Under the pieces are notes generated by a model that saw only the letters and a list, made by a program, of their open reading frames with translations, was not told the DNA's origin and did not search any database. From Clostridiales bacterium (GTDB lineage: Bacteria; Bacillota; Clostridia; Christensenellales; Pumilibacteraceae): a stretch of 43,195 nucleotides of DNA. The stretch is taken from assembly GCA_003533505.1 (NCBI GenBank), contig DQGD01000003.1, positions 193,731-236,925 on the forward strand, written 5' to 3'. The translations under genes were made by a program, and so were the position numbers. Positions 24,862-33,245 of the stretch are shown piece after piece. Numbering within the stretch: position 1 is the first letter of the stretch; the number at the start of each line of letters is the position of its first letter.

Positions 24862-26310
24862 TCAGTTCTCCTTTGCCCCGAGCGAGCCCGTCTTGCCCAC
24901 CACGATTTCCGAGCCTTTGCCCTTCTTGGAAATCTCGGTGAAGTCCATGCCCGTTTCGCGAGCCAGAATTTCCATAAGCCGAGGCGTGCAGAAGCCTGCC
25001 TGACATCTGCCCATGCCTGCGCGCGTGCGGCGTTTCAGTCCGTCGAGGTCGACGGCGCCCGGCGTGCGATGAATCGCGTCCACGATTTCGCCCTCGGTAA
25101 CCACTTCGCAGCGGCAGACCACCCTGCCGTAAAGCGGATTTTTCTTTATCGCAGCTTCGCGCTCGCCGTCGGTCATCGAAGAAAACGCCTTGATGCCCGT
25201 GCGGTAAGGATTAAACGCGGCGTTCTTGCCTAAGTTCAGTCTCTTCGCAACCTCGGCGGCAAGGTACTTGCCTATTGCCGGCGCGGAGGTGAGTCCCGGG
25301 GACTCTACTCCCAGCGCGTTGAAAAAGCCGGGAACGTTCGACTCGCCCACGATAAAATCGTTTTTGGGGTTGTGCGCGCGCACGCCTGCGAACTGCGTGA
25401 TTATCATTCTGCGGTTAAGCGACGGCACCGATTTAGCCGCCTGATTCCACGCCGAGTTAAGCCCGTCGGGCGTAGTGTCCGTGTCGTCGCGGTCGGGAAC
25501 GTCCAGCGCGGTGGGTCCTACTATTATATTGCCGTGGACGGTGGGCGAAACGAGTACGCCCTTACCCATTGCGGTGGGGAGCTGGAACAGCGTGGCGTAC
25601 GCAAGTCCTCCGCAGCTCTTGTCGAGCAACATGTACTCGCCCTTTCTGCCGACAATCCGCTCCTTTTCCTCGCAAATCGCGTTGTTTATGTCGTCGGAAT
25701 GTACGCCGGCGCAGTTCACAACCGCGTCGCACTCGTACTCTTTTCCGTCCGCCGTAGTCACCGTAAAGCCTTTCGCCGCCTTTTCAACGCCGGTGACGCA
25801 AGCGCCGAACGCGAATTTCGCGCCGTTATGCGCGGCGTTTTCGGCGTAGGCAATCGTCATCTCATACGGTCCTACGATGCCGGACGAGGGCGCGTACAGC
25901 GCGGAAACGACTTCGCCCGACACCTCGGGTTCCATTTCCCTGACTTCGTCGCCGCTCATTATGCGCAAACCTTCCACGCCGTTTACCTCGCCCTGCGCCT
26001 TCAGCTCCTCCAGCTTTTTATTGCCGTCCGCGTCGAAGTTAAGCACGAATGCCCCGTTGCGCCGAAACGGAAAGTCCAGCGTTTTCGCTTCGCTCTCCAT
26101 AAGCCGTGCGCCGAGGACGTTGAATTTCGCCTTGAGCGTGCCGGGGTGCGCGTCGAAGCCGGCATGCACGATGCCGGAGTTCGCCTTGCTTGTGCCCGTC
26201 GCCACGTCGTTGCTCTTTTCGAGCACCGTGACTTCCGCGTCGAACGCCGTCAGCTCGCGAGCTACCGCGCAGCCGATTACGCCGCCGCCGATTACTATGA
26301 TTTTTGCCAT
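24862..26310 (-). CDS. glpA: Glycerol-3-phosphate dehydrogenase, GlpA-like with C-terminal BFD-type domain
   Basis: The 482-residue flavoprotein begins AKIIVIGGGVIGCAVAREL (FAD fold) and continues with a DAO domain to about residue 370. The C-terminal extension carries a bacterioferritin-associated-ferredoxin-like 2Fe-2S domain with cysteines in VVCRCEVV and MGRCQAGFC. This is the layout of anaerobic GlpA, which oxidises sn-glycerol-3-phosphate to dihydroxyacetone phosphate. No glycerol kinase or facilitator is linked here. It is the first gene of the operon, behind a leader containing an intrinsic terminator. Some related proteins act on other 2-hydroxyacids, so the substrate is probable rather than certain. 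Confidence 0.85.
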   Translation of the reverse strand: MAKIIVIGGGVIGCAVARELTAFDAEVTVLEKSNDVATGTSKANSGIVHAGFDAHPGTLKAKFNVLGARLMESEAKTLDFPFRRNGAFVLNFDADGNKKLEELKAQGEVNGVEGLRIMSGDEVREMEPEVSGEVVSALYAPSSGIVGPYEMTIAYAENAAHNGAKFAFGACVTGVEKAAKGFTVTTADGKEYECDAVVNCAGVHSDDINNAICEEKERIVGRKGEYMLLDKSCGGLAYATLFQLPTAMGKGVLVSPTVHGNIIVGPTALDVPDRDDTDTTPDGLNSAWNQAAKSVPSLNRRMIITQFAGVRAHNPKNDFIVGESNVPGFFNALGVESPGLTSAPAIGKYLAAEVAKRLNLGKNAAFNPYRTGIKAFSSMTDGEREAAIKKNPLYGRVVCRCEVVTEGEIVDAIHRTPGAVDLDGLKRRTRAGMGRCQAGFCTPRLMEILARETGMDFTEISKKGKGSEIVVGKTGSLGAKEN

Positions 26311-26348
26311 TGCCGCCTCCGTAAGTATTATCCCTCGGTTTCGGTTTT

Positions 26349-26468
26349 TCTACGCTGTGAGGGCTCCGATCGGGCGCAAAAAAATCGCGGCGCGACAAAA
26401 CACGCGTTTTGCCGATCTCCGCGACTCTCAAACTCTCAAGCGTAGATCCGTAAACCGATATAACGGAT
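26349..26468 (-). promoter_or_regulatory. Attenuator-type leader of the glycerol operon
   Basis: The leader has three nested parts in mRNA order: a hairpin ATCCGT/ACGGAT (26468-26463 with 26451-26446); a 12-bp long-range stem TCTACGCT-TGAG / CTCA-C-AGCGTAGA (26446-26435 with 26361-26349); and, inside it, the terminator at 26378-26424. A repeated TTGAGAG element lies at about 26430-26440. In Bacillus the glpD leader terminator is controlled by the antiterminator GlpP, so an analogous control is plausible but not shown. Confidence 0.6.
26378..26424 (-). terminator. Intrinsic terminator inside the glpA leader
   Basis: The inner stem is GGCAAAAC / GTTTTGTC with loop GCGT, and the outer stem TCGCGG / CCGCGA, followed by seven T on the minus strand. 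It sits after the promoter and about 70 bases before the glpA start, so it must be read through. Confidence 0.8.
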
Positions 26469-26484
26469 ATTCGTTTGTGTCGTT

Positions 26485-26513
26485 ATTGTAACACTATCAC
26501 GCCCGTTTGTCAA
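26485..26513 (-). promoter_or_regulatory. Promoter of the glycerol-3-phosphate operon
   Basis: TTGACA (26513-26508) and TACAAT (26490-26485) are 17 bases apart. The predicted leader before glpA is about 170 nt. Confidence 0.85.
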
Positions 26514-26555
26514 CGGTTTTTCGGGTATCGCGGCAATAAGTCCGGGCAAACGAAA

Positions 26556-26573
26556 AACCGCAACCTTGCGGTT
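26556..26573 (-). terminator. Terminator of the lipoprotein gene
   Basis: AACCGCA-AGGT-TGCGGTT (7-bp stem, 4-base loop) runs straight into TTTTT on the minus strand, about 40 bases after the lipoprotein stop codon. Confidence 0.8.
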
Positions 26574-26612
26574 ACGGTTTTTATCGTACTGTTTAATATG
26601 CGCTACGGTATT

Positions 26613-27632
26613 TTAGTCGAAATAGTCGCCGACGCTTCCCGCAATGGAGAAAGCGAACTCGGTCAAATCTTTCAAAAGCCCCATGCCGCTCTCAGGCGTC
26701 GCTTCCTCGTACTTACCGAGAGCCGGGAACTTAACGCCCTTGTCGGTCTTTTCGACGGAGCCTTCCACCTTGGTAACGATGGTTTCAAAGTCGCGCTTTG
26801 CGGTAACGTCGAGTTTGACTTTTACACCGACAAGTCCTTTGTTTTTGTTGAGAACTACGATAACGTAGCAGTCTTTAAGATCGTAACTTGCATGTTCCGT
26901 ACCGATTCCAAGATCGCCATAGGCTTTGAGGTCGACAACGTACTTAACTTTGATAGTGTCGCCGCTGTTGTCCATGTAGACTTTAACGCCCGCTTTGTTA
27001 AGTTCGTCCGCAGACTCCATAACGATGCTTTCGGCATATTCGTTAAGCATACCGAAACTTACTACGCTGTTCACGTCGACGCCGATCGCGCCGGTGAGCG
27101 CGGTGGAAAATTTAAGTTTTTTGTCGGTCGGTTCGAATTCTTTGTCGCCTTTGTTTTCAGCCTTTACGCCGAGGTAGAAATCGCCGTCCTTAGCGTAAGC
27201 CTCGGTTTTAAGCGTGCTGTCTATCGACTTGTCGCCGGCTTTGGATTTCACTTTTAAGTCGCTCTTAACGGCGGCTTCGACTTTACCGTCGTTCACGCAG
27301 ACTTCTTCCGAACTCTTCGTGTCGAGTTTGGCTTCCGCGCCGGTCTTGCTGTTTTTGTATCCTAAACTCGATTTGTATTCCGCTTTCGCGCCCGAAGCGG
27401 CAGCTTCGTTTGCGGCGGCAAGACGAATGGTCTTGCTGTTTTCGGTTTTCGGGCTGAGCAAACCGTCGATACCGCCCTTTCCAAATGCGGCCTGTGCGTC
27501 GGCGACGACGGTGTTGTACTCTTCGCCGGTGACTTCCTTGTAGTTGCCGTCGAACGTTCCGCCGCAAGCCGCGAGCGAGAAAATCATCGTCACGGAAAGC
27601 GCGAGGCAAACAAATCTTTTAAGCATTTTCAT
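26613..27632 (-). CDS. Predicted surface lipoprotein, function unknown
   Basis: The 339-residue protein has a type II signal peptide (MKMLKRFVCLALSVTMIFS) ending in the lipobox LAAC, so Cys23 should be lipidated and the protein anchored outside the cytoplasmic membrane. The mature part is rich in lysine, aspartate, alanine and serine, with long beta-prone stretches resembling LppX/LolA-like or DUF-type clostridial lipoproteins, but no domain can be named. GGAGG precedes the first ATG. It is monocistronic with its own promoter and terminator. Its DNA carries several GATC sites, which most neighbouring genes lack. Confidence 0.75.
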   Translation of the reverse strand: MKMLKRFVCLALSVTMIFSLAACGGTFDGNYKEVTGEEYNTVVADAQAAFGKGGIDGLLSPKTENSKTIRLAAANEAAASGAKAEYKSSLGYKNSKTGAEAKLDTKSSEEVCVNDGKVEAAVKSDLKVKSKAGDKSIDSTLKTEAYAKDGDFYLGVKAENKGDKEFEPTDKKLKFSTALTGAIGVDVNSVVSFGMLNEYAESIVMESADELNKAGVKVYMDNSGDTIKVKYVVDLKAYGDLGIGTEHASYDLKDCYVIVVLNKNKGLVGVKVKLDVTAKRDFETIVTKVEGSVEKTDKGVKFPALGKYEEATPESGMGLLKDLTEFAFSIAGSVGDYFD

Positions 27633-27666
27633 TGTTCTGTTCCTCCAAAATTATTTTATCGACTCT

Positions 27667-27696
27667 ATTCTACTCCCAAATAGCGAGCGATGTCAA
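27667..27696 (-). promoter_or_regulatory. Promoter of the lipoprotein gene
   Basis: TTGACA (27696-27691) and TAGAAT (27672-27667) are 18 bases apart on the minus strand, about 35 bases before the start codon. Confidence 0.8.
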
Positions 27697-27750
27697 TCAA
27701 TCGACGGCTAAAATATTCAAAACGTATACTGAATTTAAAATCCGTATAAA

Positions 27751-28632
27751 TTACGACAGCTTCGCCACGCTCTCGACGGGCATCGCAATAACTATCGCGT
27801 TGGCTTCGCTTCTCACGCCGTGCTCGGCGTTAAGCGCTTCCATGATGTCGGCGCGCCTGTCCTTGGGCGCGAGAATAGCCACCACGTCGCGCTCGGACGA
27901 GAAGCTTGCGCTGAAAAAACTGTCCGAGTCCTCGTTGGAGGCTTGCAGCGCGCGTAGCAGCGTGCCGCCGCGAGCTCCGCCCTTTTTCGCCGTGGCTACC
28001 ACTTCGTCGGCGTAGCCCTGATTTACCGATATTAAGATTAGCGTGTACGCTTCGTTCATTTTCTTTTTGCCCTCCTGCGGCGTTTTACCGGACTTGAGTT
28101 CCAGAGCCTTTATGAGAATATTCGGAGCCGCGCCCAGCCGCATGCAGAACGCAATTCCCTTGCTGCCCACGCTGCCGGCCAGCTGGTCGGACAGCTTGCT
28201 CATCATCGAGTGCGCCTTTTCGGCGTCCGTTATGCTGATAACCACGTCCTTTTCGGTGCTCTCCAAGCCCAGAATATCCAGAATGTCCGAGCTCGCCGTG
28301 CCGTTGCCCATAAACACTTCGGACAGGAATATCCCGTTCTTTTGCAGTATTTCGCGGAATCTCACGCTCTTGCCGCGCTCGACGATTGCCGCCAGCATGC
28401 GCGGAGCCACGGGGGTCGGCGCTTCGCCTGCCGCCTTTTTGCTTCTTCCGCGCGAGAGCGGCCGCACTATGTCCTGAATTATCTCCGCAACCTGACCGCC
28501 GTGTCCCGACTTTTTGGTTTTCTTCGCCGCTGTCGGTTTCTTTTCGGCGTTTGCCCCTTTAACCGAGCTTTCCGTCTCGGGAGCAGGCGCGGTTTCGCTT
28601 AATGCTTCGTCGTTTTTGATTTCGTCGTTCAC
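27751..28632 (-). CDS. Tandem P-II-like regulatory protein linked to DUF1538
   Basis: The 293-residue protein (GTG start, AAGGAGG upstream) has a charged, alanine- and lysine-rich N-terminal tail (about 1-77) and then two P-II/GlnB-like ferredoxin-fold units. The first is at about 78-180 (MLAAIVERGKSVRFREIL ... DVVISITDAEKAHSM); the second at about 195-293 (YTLILISVNQGYADEVVATAKKGGARGGTLL ... RDVVAILAPKDRRADIMEAL). The second keeps the GARGGTLL loop, which resembles the nucleotide-binding region of P-II proteins. The gene lies 12 bases after the DUF1538 gene and is co-transcribed. P-II proteins gate transporters in response to metabolites, which suggests it regulates the membrane partner. Confidence 0.75.
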   Translation of the reverse strand: MNDEIKNDEALSETAPAPETESSVKGANAEKKPTAAKKTKKSGHGGQVAEIIQDIVRPLSRGRSKKAAGEAPTPVAPRMLAAIVERGKSVRFREILQKNGIFLSEVFMGNGTASSDILDILGLESTEKDVVISITDAEKAHSMMSKLSDQLAGSVGSKGIAFCMRLGAAPNILIKALELKSGKTPQEGKKKMNEAYTLILISVNQGYADEVVATAKKGGARGGTLLRALQASNEDSDSFFSASFSSERDVVAILAPKDRRADIMEALNAEHGVRSEANAIVIAMPVESVAKLS

Positions 28633-28644
28633 CGTCCTGCCTCC

Positions 28645-30201
28645 TTAGTCAAAGTACACGATACAGTCGTCGGCTTTGCCGAGCACGTTCTCGTAGTTGC
28701 GACCGGCAATCTTCTTTTTCATAACGGCGTAGAAGCCTAGTAGCTGAATGGTGACGAGCGGCGTCATGGCAACCATGGCGACTATGCCGAACGCGTCGCT
28801 GAGGATATTGCCGCCGAGCGCGGTGCACGCGCCCATGGCGAGCGGCAACAGGAACGTCGCGGTCATAGGTCCGCTGGCGACTCCGCCGGCGTCGAACGCA
28901 ACGCCCGTGTAGATTTGAGGCACGAAGAACGACATGCCGAGCGCGATTGCGTAGCCGGGCACCAGAAACCACAGTATTGAAATGCCGGTGAGTATTCTCA
29001 GCATGGCTATTCCCACCGAAACGCACACGCCGACGGACAACGCGATGCCCATCGAGCGCTGGGAAATCGAGCCGTTGCTGACTTCTTCGACCTGTTTTTT
29101 GAGGACGTGGACGGCAGGCTCGGCGGCGACGATAAAGTAGCCGACAACCATGCCCACGGGAATGAGCAGCCATTTGTACGCGCTGCCGGCGAGCTTTTCT
29201 CCGATACTGTGACCGACGGGCATAAAGCCGACGTTCACGCCGGTGAGGAACAGCACGAGCCCTAGGTATGTATAGATAAAGCCTGCGATTATACGAATGA
29301 GCTGATGCTTTTTAAATCTTTTCGTCGCGAGCTCGAACAGCAGGAACATGAGCGCAATCGGCGCGAGCGCGATTACGACTTCCTTGAAATACAAGGGGGA
29401 TTTGGTCAGAAATTCTATCGCCGCGTCCTTGACGGTGACTATTTCGGGCACGGTGGCGGTTTCGGGCACGATCGTTACGTCCTTTTGCACGATGCCCAGC
29501 ACGAGCACGGCGAGAATGGGTCCTATGCTGCACATTGCTACCATACCGAAGCTGTCCGACTGCGAGCCGCGGCTTCCGCCGATAGAGGCAAGACCTATGC
29601 CGAGCGCCATGATGAACGGCACGGTAATGGGTCCCGTGGTCACGCCGCCCGAGTCGAACGACACGGGAATAAAGCTCGGGTTGATTATCGCGACCGCAAT
29701 CGTCAGCGCGAACGCTACGCCGTAGAAGAAAATAAGCGTGTAGGAAAGCGGAATTTTGAGCGCGGTTCTCATAAGCGACAGCACCATGAATACGCCTACG
29801 CCCACAGCCACCGCGAGTATTATCGTCATATTGGGTATACCCGTCAGCTGCGTGGCGAGCACGGTAAGGTCGGGCTCGGCAATCGTGACAAGCACGCCGA
29901 GGACAAAGCACAGAAGCACGGGGATAAGCTTGTGCCGCGACTTCGCCATCGACGAGCCTATGCCGTCGCCCATGGGCATCATCGACATGTCCACGCCCAA
30001 GGTGAACAGCGCCATGCCCAGAATGAGCAGTAGCGCGCCGAACATGAATAGCACCACGGGACCGGGTTCGAGCGGCACGAACGTTATCGACAGAATCAGC
30101 ACTATCACCGTAATGGGGAGCACTGAGGAAAACGCCTCGGAAAATTTTTCTCCGAGTTTTTTGTTCAGCGATAAGTCCTGCATCAGTTTCGTTTTTTTCA
30201 T
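28645..30201 (-). CDS. DUF1538 membrane protein with internal duplication
   Basis: The 518-residue polytopic membrane protein consists of two homologous halves. The first carries IAEPDLTVLATQL and VSFDSGGVTTGPITVPFIMALGIG followed by SDSFGMVAM; the second carries AAEPAVHVLKKQV, VAFDAGGVASGPMTATFLLPLAMG and SDAFGIVAM. The paired EP and F-D-S/A-GGV-x-x-GP-x-T motifs in hydrophobic context suggest an inverted- or direct-repeat transporter with a substrate or ion site at the repeat interface. The substrate is unknown. It is the first gene of a two-gene operon with the tandem P-II-like protein, under a strong promoter. Confidence 0.8.
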   Translation of the reverse strand: MKKTKLMQDLSLNKKLGEKFSEAFSSVLPITVIVLILSITFVPLEPGPVVLFMFGALLLILGMALFTLGVDMSMMPMGDGIGSSMAKSRHKLIPVLLCFVLGVLVTIAEPDLTVLATQLTGIPNMTIILAVAVGVGVFMVLSLMRTALKIPLSYTLIFFYGVAFALTIAVAIINPSFIPVSFDSGGVTTGPITVPFIMALGIGLASIGGSRGSQSDSFGMVAMCSIGPILAVLVLGIVQKDVTIVPETATVPEIVTVKDAAIEFLTKSPLYFKEVVIALAPIALMFLLFELATKRFKKHQLIRIIAGFIYTYLGLVLFLTGVNVGFMPVGHSIGEKLAGSAYKWLLIPVGMVVGYFIVAAEPAVHVLKKQVEEVSNGSISQRSMGIALSVGVCVSVGIAMLRILTGISILWFLVPGYAIALGMSFFVPQIYTGVAFDAGGVASGPMTATFLLPLAMGACTALGGNILSDAFGIVAMVAMTPLVTIQLLGFYAVMKKKIAGRNYENVLGKADDCIVYFD

Positions 30202-30296
30202 TCTCTTTATTCCCGCTCCCGAAGCTCCCTGAAAATTTGCCTGCCGTATTGAAATCGGTTTTATTGATTTGCTTAAATAAAGTCCGTTCCGTATAT

Positions 30297-30325
30297 ATTA
30301 TAGCCGATTCCGCTCGTTATGTCAA
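30297..30325 (-). promoter_or_regulatory. Promoter of the DUF1538/P-II operon
   Basis: TTGACA (30325-30320) and TATAAT (30302-30297) are 17 bases apart on the minus strand, both perfect consensus. The leader to the DUF1538 start is about 90 nt with no clear terminator. Confidence 0.85.
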
Positions 30326-30390
30326 TTTTTTCGCCGCGACGTTGCTTTACCCGATTGGATTTTTCGGTATATTTTTGAGAAAAACGCGGC

Positions 30391-31134
30391 TTAAATCACT
30401 TTGACGCGCAGCTCCGACGGCGAAACGCCCCTGCGGCTCTTCATCAGCCGCGAAAAGTACTTCGGTTCGGAAAATCCGGCGCGCTCGGCTGCCTCCGCCA
30501 CCGAACAGCCCGACACGACTACCTCGTCGCGCGCGTAGTCAAGCCGCAATTCTATTATGTAGTCGACGGGCGACATTCCGAAACGCGCGAAAAACCGCCG
30601 CCGCAGCGTGGACTCGCTCAATCCCACAGCTCTGCAAACGCCCTCGATTTTCAGCTCCGGATCGCGGAAGTTTTCGCCGATGTACGAAGTCGCGTGCACG
30701 AGCGCCGCGTCGGAATCGGCGGCTCGTCCCAAGCACGACAGCACGTCGTACAGCCTCGCCGTCGCCTGCATTTTATACCCGGGCTCTTTCACGGAAAATG
30801 CCGTGACCGCGCCCGAAAACAGCTCGGCTATGCGCTCGGAACCGCGAAAAACCGCAGGGTGCGCGTCGCTTTCGTCGATTGCGGCGGTGAAGTGAAACAC
30901 CGAAATCTCCGTCGCCGAATAGTCCGCCTCGTACTCCTTGTTCGCCGGCACGAACAGCACTTCGCCGGCGTGAAGCTCGCTCCGCTCGCCGTCCATGACA
31001 ATTACGCCCTCGCCCACAAGCCGCAGCGACAGCGCGTGGTACGGGCGCGCCCTGACCGCGATTTTGCGGCTGTCCCACCGCATGCGCCCCACCGTCACCA
31101 GATTCGCCGCAAAGTCCGCTTTTTCAAAAAACAT
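30391..31134 (-). CDS. AraC family transcriptional regulator (1)
   Basis: The 247-residue protein has an N-terminal cupin-like sensing domain (about 1-130, with HALSLRLVGEGVIVMDGE and LHAGEVLFVPANKEY) and a C-terminal double helix-turn-helix (about 150-245: IEGVCRAVGLSESTLRRRFFARFGMSPVDYI and VAEAAERAGFSEPKYFSRLMKSRRGVSPSELR). It has a GAGGAG ribosome binding site and is divergent from the DMT transporter gene, its most likely target. The ligand cannot be told from the sequence. Confidence 0.85.
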   Translation of the reverse strand: MFFEKADFAANLVTVGRMRWDSRKIAVRARPYHALSLRLVGEGVIVMDGERSELHAGEVLFVPANKEYEADYSATEISVFHFTAAIDESDAHPAVFRGSERIAELFSGAVTAFSVKEPGYKMQATARLYDVLSCLGRAADSDAALVHATSYIGENFRDPELKIEGVCRAVGLSESTLRRRFFARFGMSPVDYIIELRLDYARDEVVVSGCSVAEAAERAGFSEPKYFSRLMKSRRGVSPSELRVKVI

Positions 31135-31193
31135 AGCTCTCTCCTCGCCGCCGCAATCGGGCTTTACTCCATCGTCTCGCGGCTTCTTCTTAT

Positions 31194-31222
31194 ATTGTAG
31201 ACGAGCGGCGCGCTCCCGTCAA
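31194..31222 (-). promoter_or_regulatory. Promoter of araC-type gene (1)
   Basis: TTGACG (31222-31217) and TACAAT (31199-31194) are 17 bases apart on the minus strand, about 60 bases before the start codon. Confidence 0.75.
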
Positions 31223-31264
31223 CCGTTATGACGGAAAAGTCCACCTTTTTGTGCGCGGCAAGGG

Positions 31265-31293
31265 TTGCCGAAGCCCGAATCCTGACTTATAAT
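31265..31293 (+). promoter_or_regulatory. Promoter of the DMT transporter gene
   Basis: TTGCCG at 31265-31270 and TATAAT at 31288-31293 are 17 bases apart. The predicted transcription start is only a few bases before the ATG at 31303, so the message may be leaderless or nearly so. The weak -35 fits activation by the divergent AraC protein. Confidence 0.55.
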
Positions 31294-31302
31294 GAGCGCG
31301 AT

Positions 31303-32286
31303 ATGATATATTTCGCGTTTTTGCTCGCCGCAATCTCGAACACCGCGGCAAGCGTTTCCACCAAATACAATACGAAAATCGGCGGCAAAGCCGCGCTTTT
31401 CAACCTCGTTCGCGCGTTAGTACCGCTGGCGGCATTTGCGCTGATTGCCGCCGTGAGCGGCGAAAGCCTGACCCCTCTCGCCGTGCTTTTCGGCGCGATT
31501 TACGGCGTGGCGATGACGGCGGCTACGCGCACGGGCTACACCGCGCTGTCGCTGGGACCGATGGGTATCACCGGCGCGATTGCGCAGTGCTCGCTCGTTC
31601 CCGTCACCTTGTGGTGCGTGCTCGTATACCGCGAGCCGCTGACCGTGCCGAAAGTCGTGGGTATCTGCCTCGCCGTCGCCGCTCTGGTCGTGATGAACGT
31701 CGAAAAGCCCGACCGCGACTATCCGCACAAGAAAAAATGGCTGCTGTTCTCGCTGCTCACGCTGCTGTTCAACGCCGCGTGCTCGATAACGATTACGCTC
31801 GCCTCGAGTTACGGCGTGAGCGGCGGCGGTTGGTTTACCGCCTTTTCCTACGTCGTGGCTACGCTCGCGTTCGGCGGCGCGTTCGCGGTAAGCTCTGTCG
31901 CGGACAAGCACAAGGCGGCTCTTCTGTCGCCCTCGGACATTGCTTCGGTGGACGGCGAAGCTCCCGAAACCGAAAAAACCGATAACGGAAACGCAAAATC
32001 CCCTAATCCCGAGGGCGAGAAAACCGTAAAAGCCGTACCGAAATCGGTAAAGACGGCGATTTCGGGCGGCATAGCCGGCTTTACCACCGCCGCGAGCGCT
32101 TTTATCACGTTTTTGCTCAGCGGCTCGGCGCAGGGCTCGGTGCTCTTCCCCACTGTGGCGGTAGTCACTCTTTTGTCGTCGTTCGTCGTGGGAACGCTTG
32201 TTTTTCGCGAGAAAATCACCGTAAAGCGCGTTATCGCCGTGCTTCTCGCCGCTGCCGCCGTGTTCATACTTAAATTCGCCGCATAG
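31303..32286 (+). CDS. DMT/EamA superfamily transporter
   Basis: From the ATG at 31303 the protein has 327 residues and about ten hydrophobic segments in two repeats, as in EamA-type metabolite exporters. VYREPLTVPKVVGICLAVAALVVM and VFREKITVKRVIAVLLAAAAVFIL are the matching ends of the two halves. An unusual hydrophilic insert of about 60 residues (near 200-260, rich in D, E, K and P) separates the halves. Upstream in-frame codons from 31228 run through the promoter and are unlikely to be translated. The substrate is unknown. Confidence 0.75.
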   Translation: MIYFAFLLAAISNTAASVSTKYNTKIGGKAALFNLVRALVPLAAFALIAAVSGESLTPLAVLFGAIYGVAMTAATRTGYTALSLGPMGITGAIAQCSLVPVTLWCVLVYREPLTVPKVVGICLAVAALVVMNVEKPDRDYPHKKKWLLFSLLTLLFNAACSITITLASSYGVSGGGWFTAFSYVVATLAFGGAFAVSSVADKHKAALLSPSDIASVDGEAPETEKTDNGNAKSPNPEGEKTVKAVPKSVKTAISGGIAGFTTAASAFITFLLSGSAQGSVLFPTVAVVTLLSSFVVGTLVFREKITVKRVIAVLLAAAAVFILKFAA

Positions 32287-32392
32287 CCGCCCGTTGCTCC
32301 ATTCGCAAACACGATAATTTTACTTCGCAAACGCGCAACCGCACCCTTTCGCCTTTTGTTTAATAAGGTCGGTATTCGTCAAACGAAACAAA

Positions 32393-32427
32393 AAAACGCT
32401 CGCGGCTTATGTCGTCGCAAGCGTTTT
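32393..32427. terminator. Bidirectional terminator between the DMT transporter and the SDR gene
   Basis: AAAACGCT / AGCGTTTT (32393-32400 with 32420-32427) is extended inward by GCGGC/GTCGC after one mismatch. On the minus strand it is followed by seven T, and on the plus strand by a T-rich segment. The two genes converge here. Confidence 0.75.
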
Positions 32428-32444
32428 CATTATAGTCGTATTGT

Positions 32445-33242
32445 TTATTTACCGCGCTGATCCTTGTCGGGTATAATCGGGTAAAGCTGAACGGTATTGC
32501 CGCCGTCGACGACGAGCTCGGCGCCCGTAGTCACTCTGGCGTGCTCGGCAAAATACCACACCGCGTCTGCCACGTCGCTGCCGTCTGCCACGTCGCCGAT
32601 AGGCGTGTATTTGGACGGAACGTGCGCGTAGAACTCGGGATTTTTGACCCAGCGGTCGGTGCGAATCATGCCGGGAAGCACGGCGTTTACGCGGATATTG
32701 TACTTACCGAGGTCGAATGCCAGCGCGCGCATCAGTCCCAGCTGACCGCTCTTTGACGCGGAATAGGCTATGCGGTCGGGAATAACGCGGTACGCCGTAT
32801 TGGAATTGACGAACACCACGCTGCCGCCGCCGTTGTCTTTCATTCTACGTGCCGCTTCCTCTACCATGAGGTAATTCCATGTCATATTGGTATTGATTAC
32901 GCGCATGAAATCGGTAATCGGATTTTCAAAAATCTTCATGTGAAGCCCTTGGTCGGCGGCGTTGAGCACCAGCGTGTCGACAAGTATACCCTTCTCGTCG
33001 AGCTCGGCATAGAGCGCCTTGACCGCCGCTTCGTCGACGGTCGTTTCGTTTATCAGCGAATTCAGCGTTCTGCCGATAATCTTCACGTTCGGGAACGCCG
33101 CGCGGTACTTACTCTCGGCTTCGGCTACCTTTTCCGGCGTTCTGCCCGTGAAAATCACGTTCCTGCCGCTGCCGGCAAATTTTTCCACTATCGCCACGCC
33201 CGTATTCACGCACGCGCCCGTAATGAGAGAAAATCTTTCCAT
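32445..33242 (-). CDS. Short-chain dehydrogenase/reductase
   Basis: The 265-residue SDR protein has the catalytic serine S147 (FVNSNTAYR), Y160 and K164 (AYSASKSGQ). The nucleotide motif is a variant TGACVNTGVA (residues 8-17) instead of TGxxxGIG, followed by FTGRTPEK, where an arginine suggests NADP preference. Asn94 lies in VLNAAD. It is the last gene of the operon with the enolase-superfamily dehydratase and the clan A glycosidase, three bases after the latter, so it probably oxidises or reduces a sugar or sugar acid. GGAGGAG precedes the ATG. Confidence 0.85.
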   Translation of the reverse strand: MERFSLITGACVNTGVAIVEKFAGSGRNVIFTGRTPEKVAEAESKYRAAFPNVKIIGRTLNSLINETTVDEAAVKALYAELDEKGILVDTLVLNAADQGLHMKIFENPITDFMRVINTNMTWNYLMVEEAARRMKDNGGGSVVFVNSNTAYRVIPDRIAYSASKSGQLGLMRALAFDLGKYNIRVNAVLPGMIRTDRWVKNPEFYAHVPSKYTPIGDVADGSDVADAVWYFAEHARVTTGAELVVDGGNTVQLYPIIPDKDQRGK

Positions 33243-33245
33243 AAC

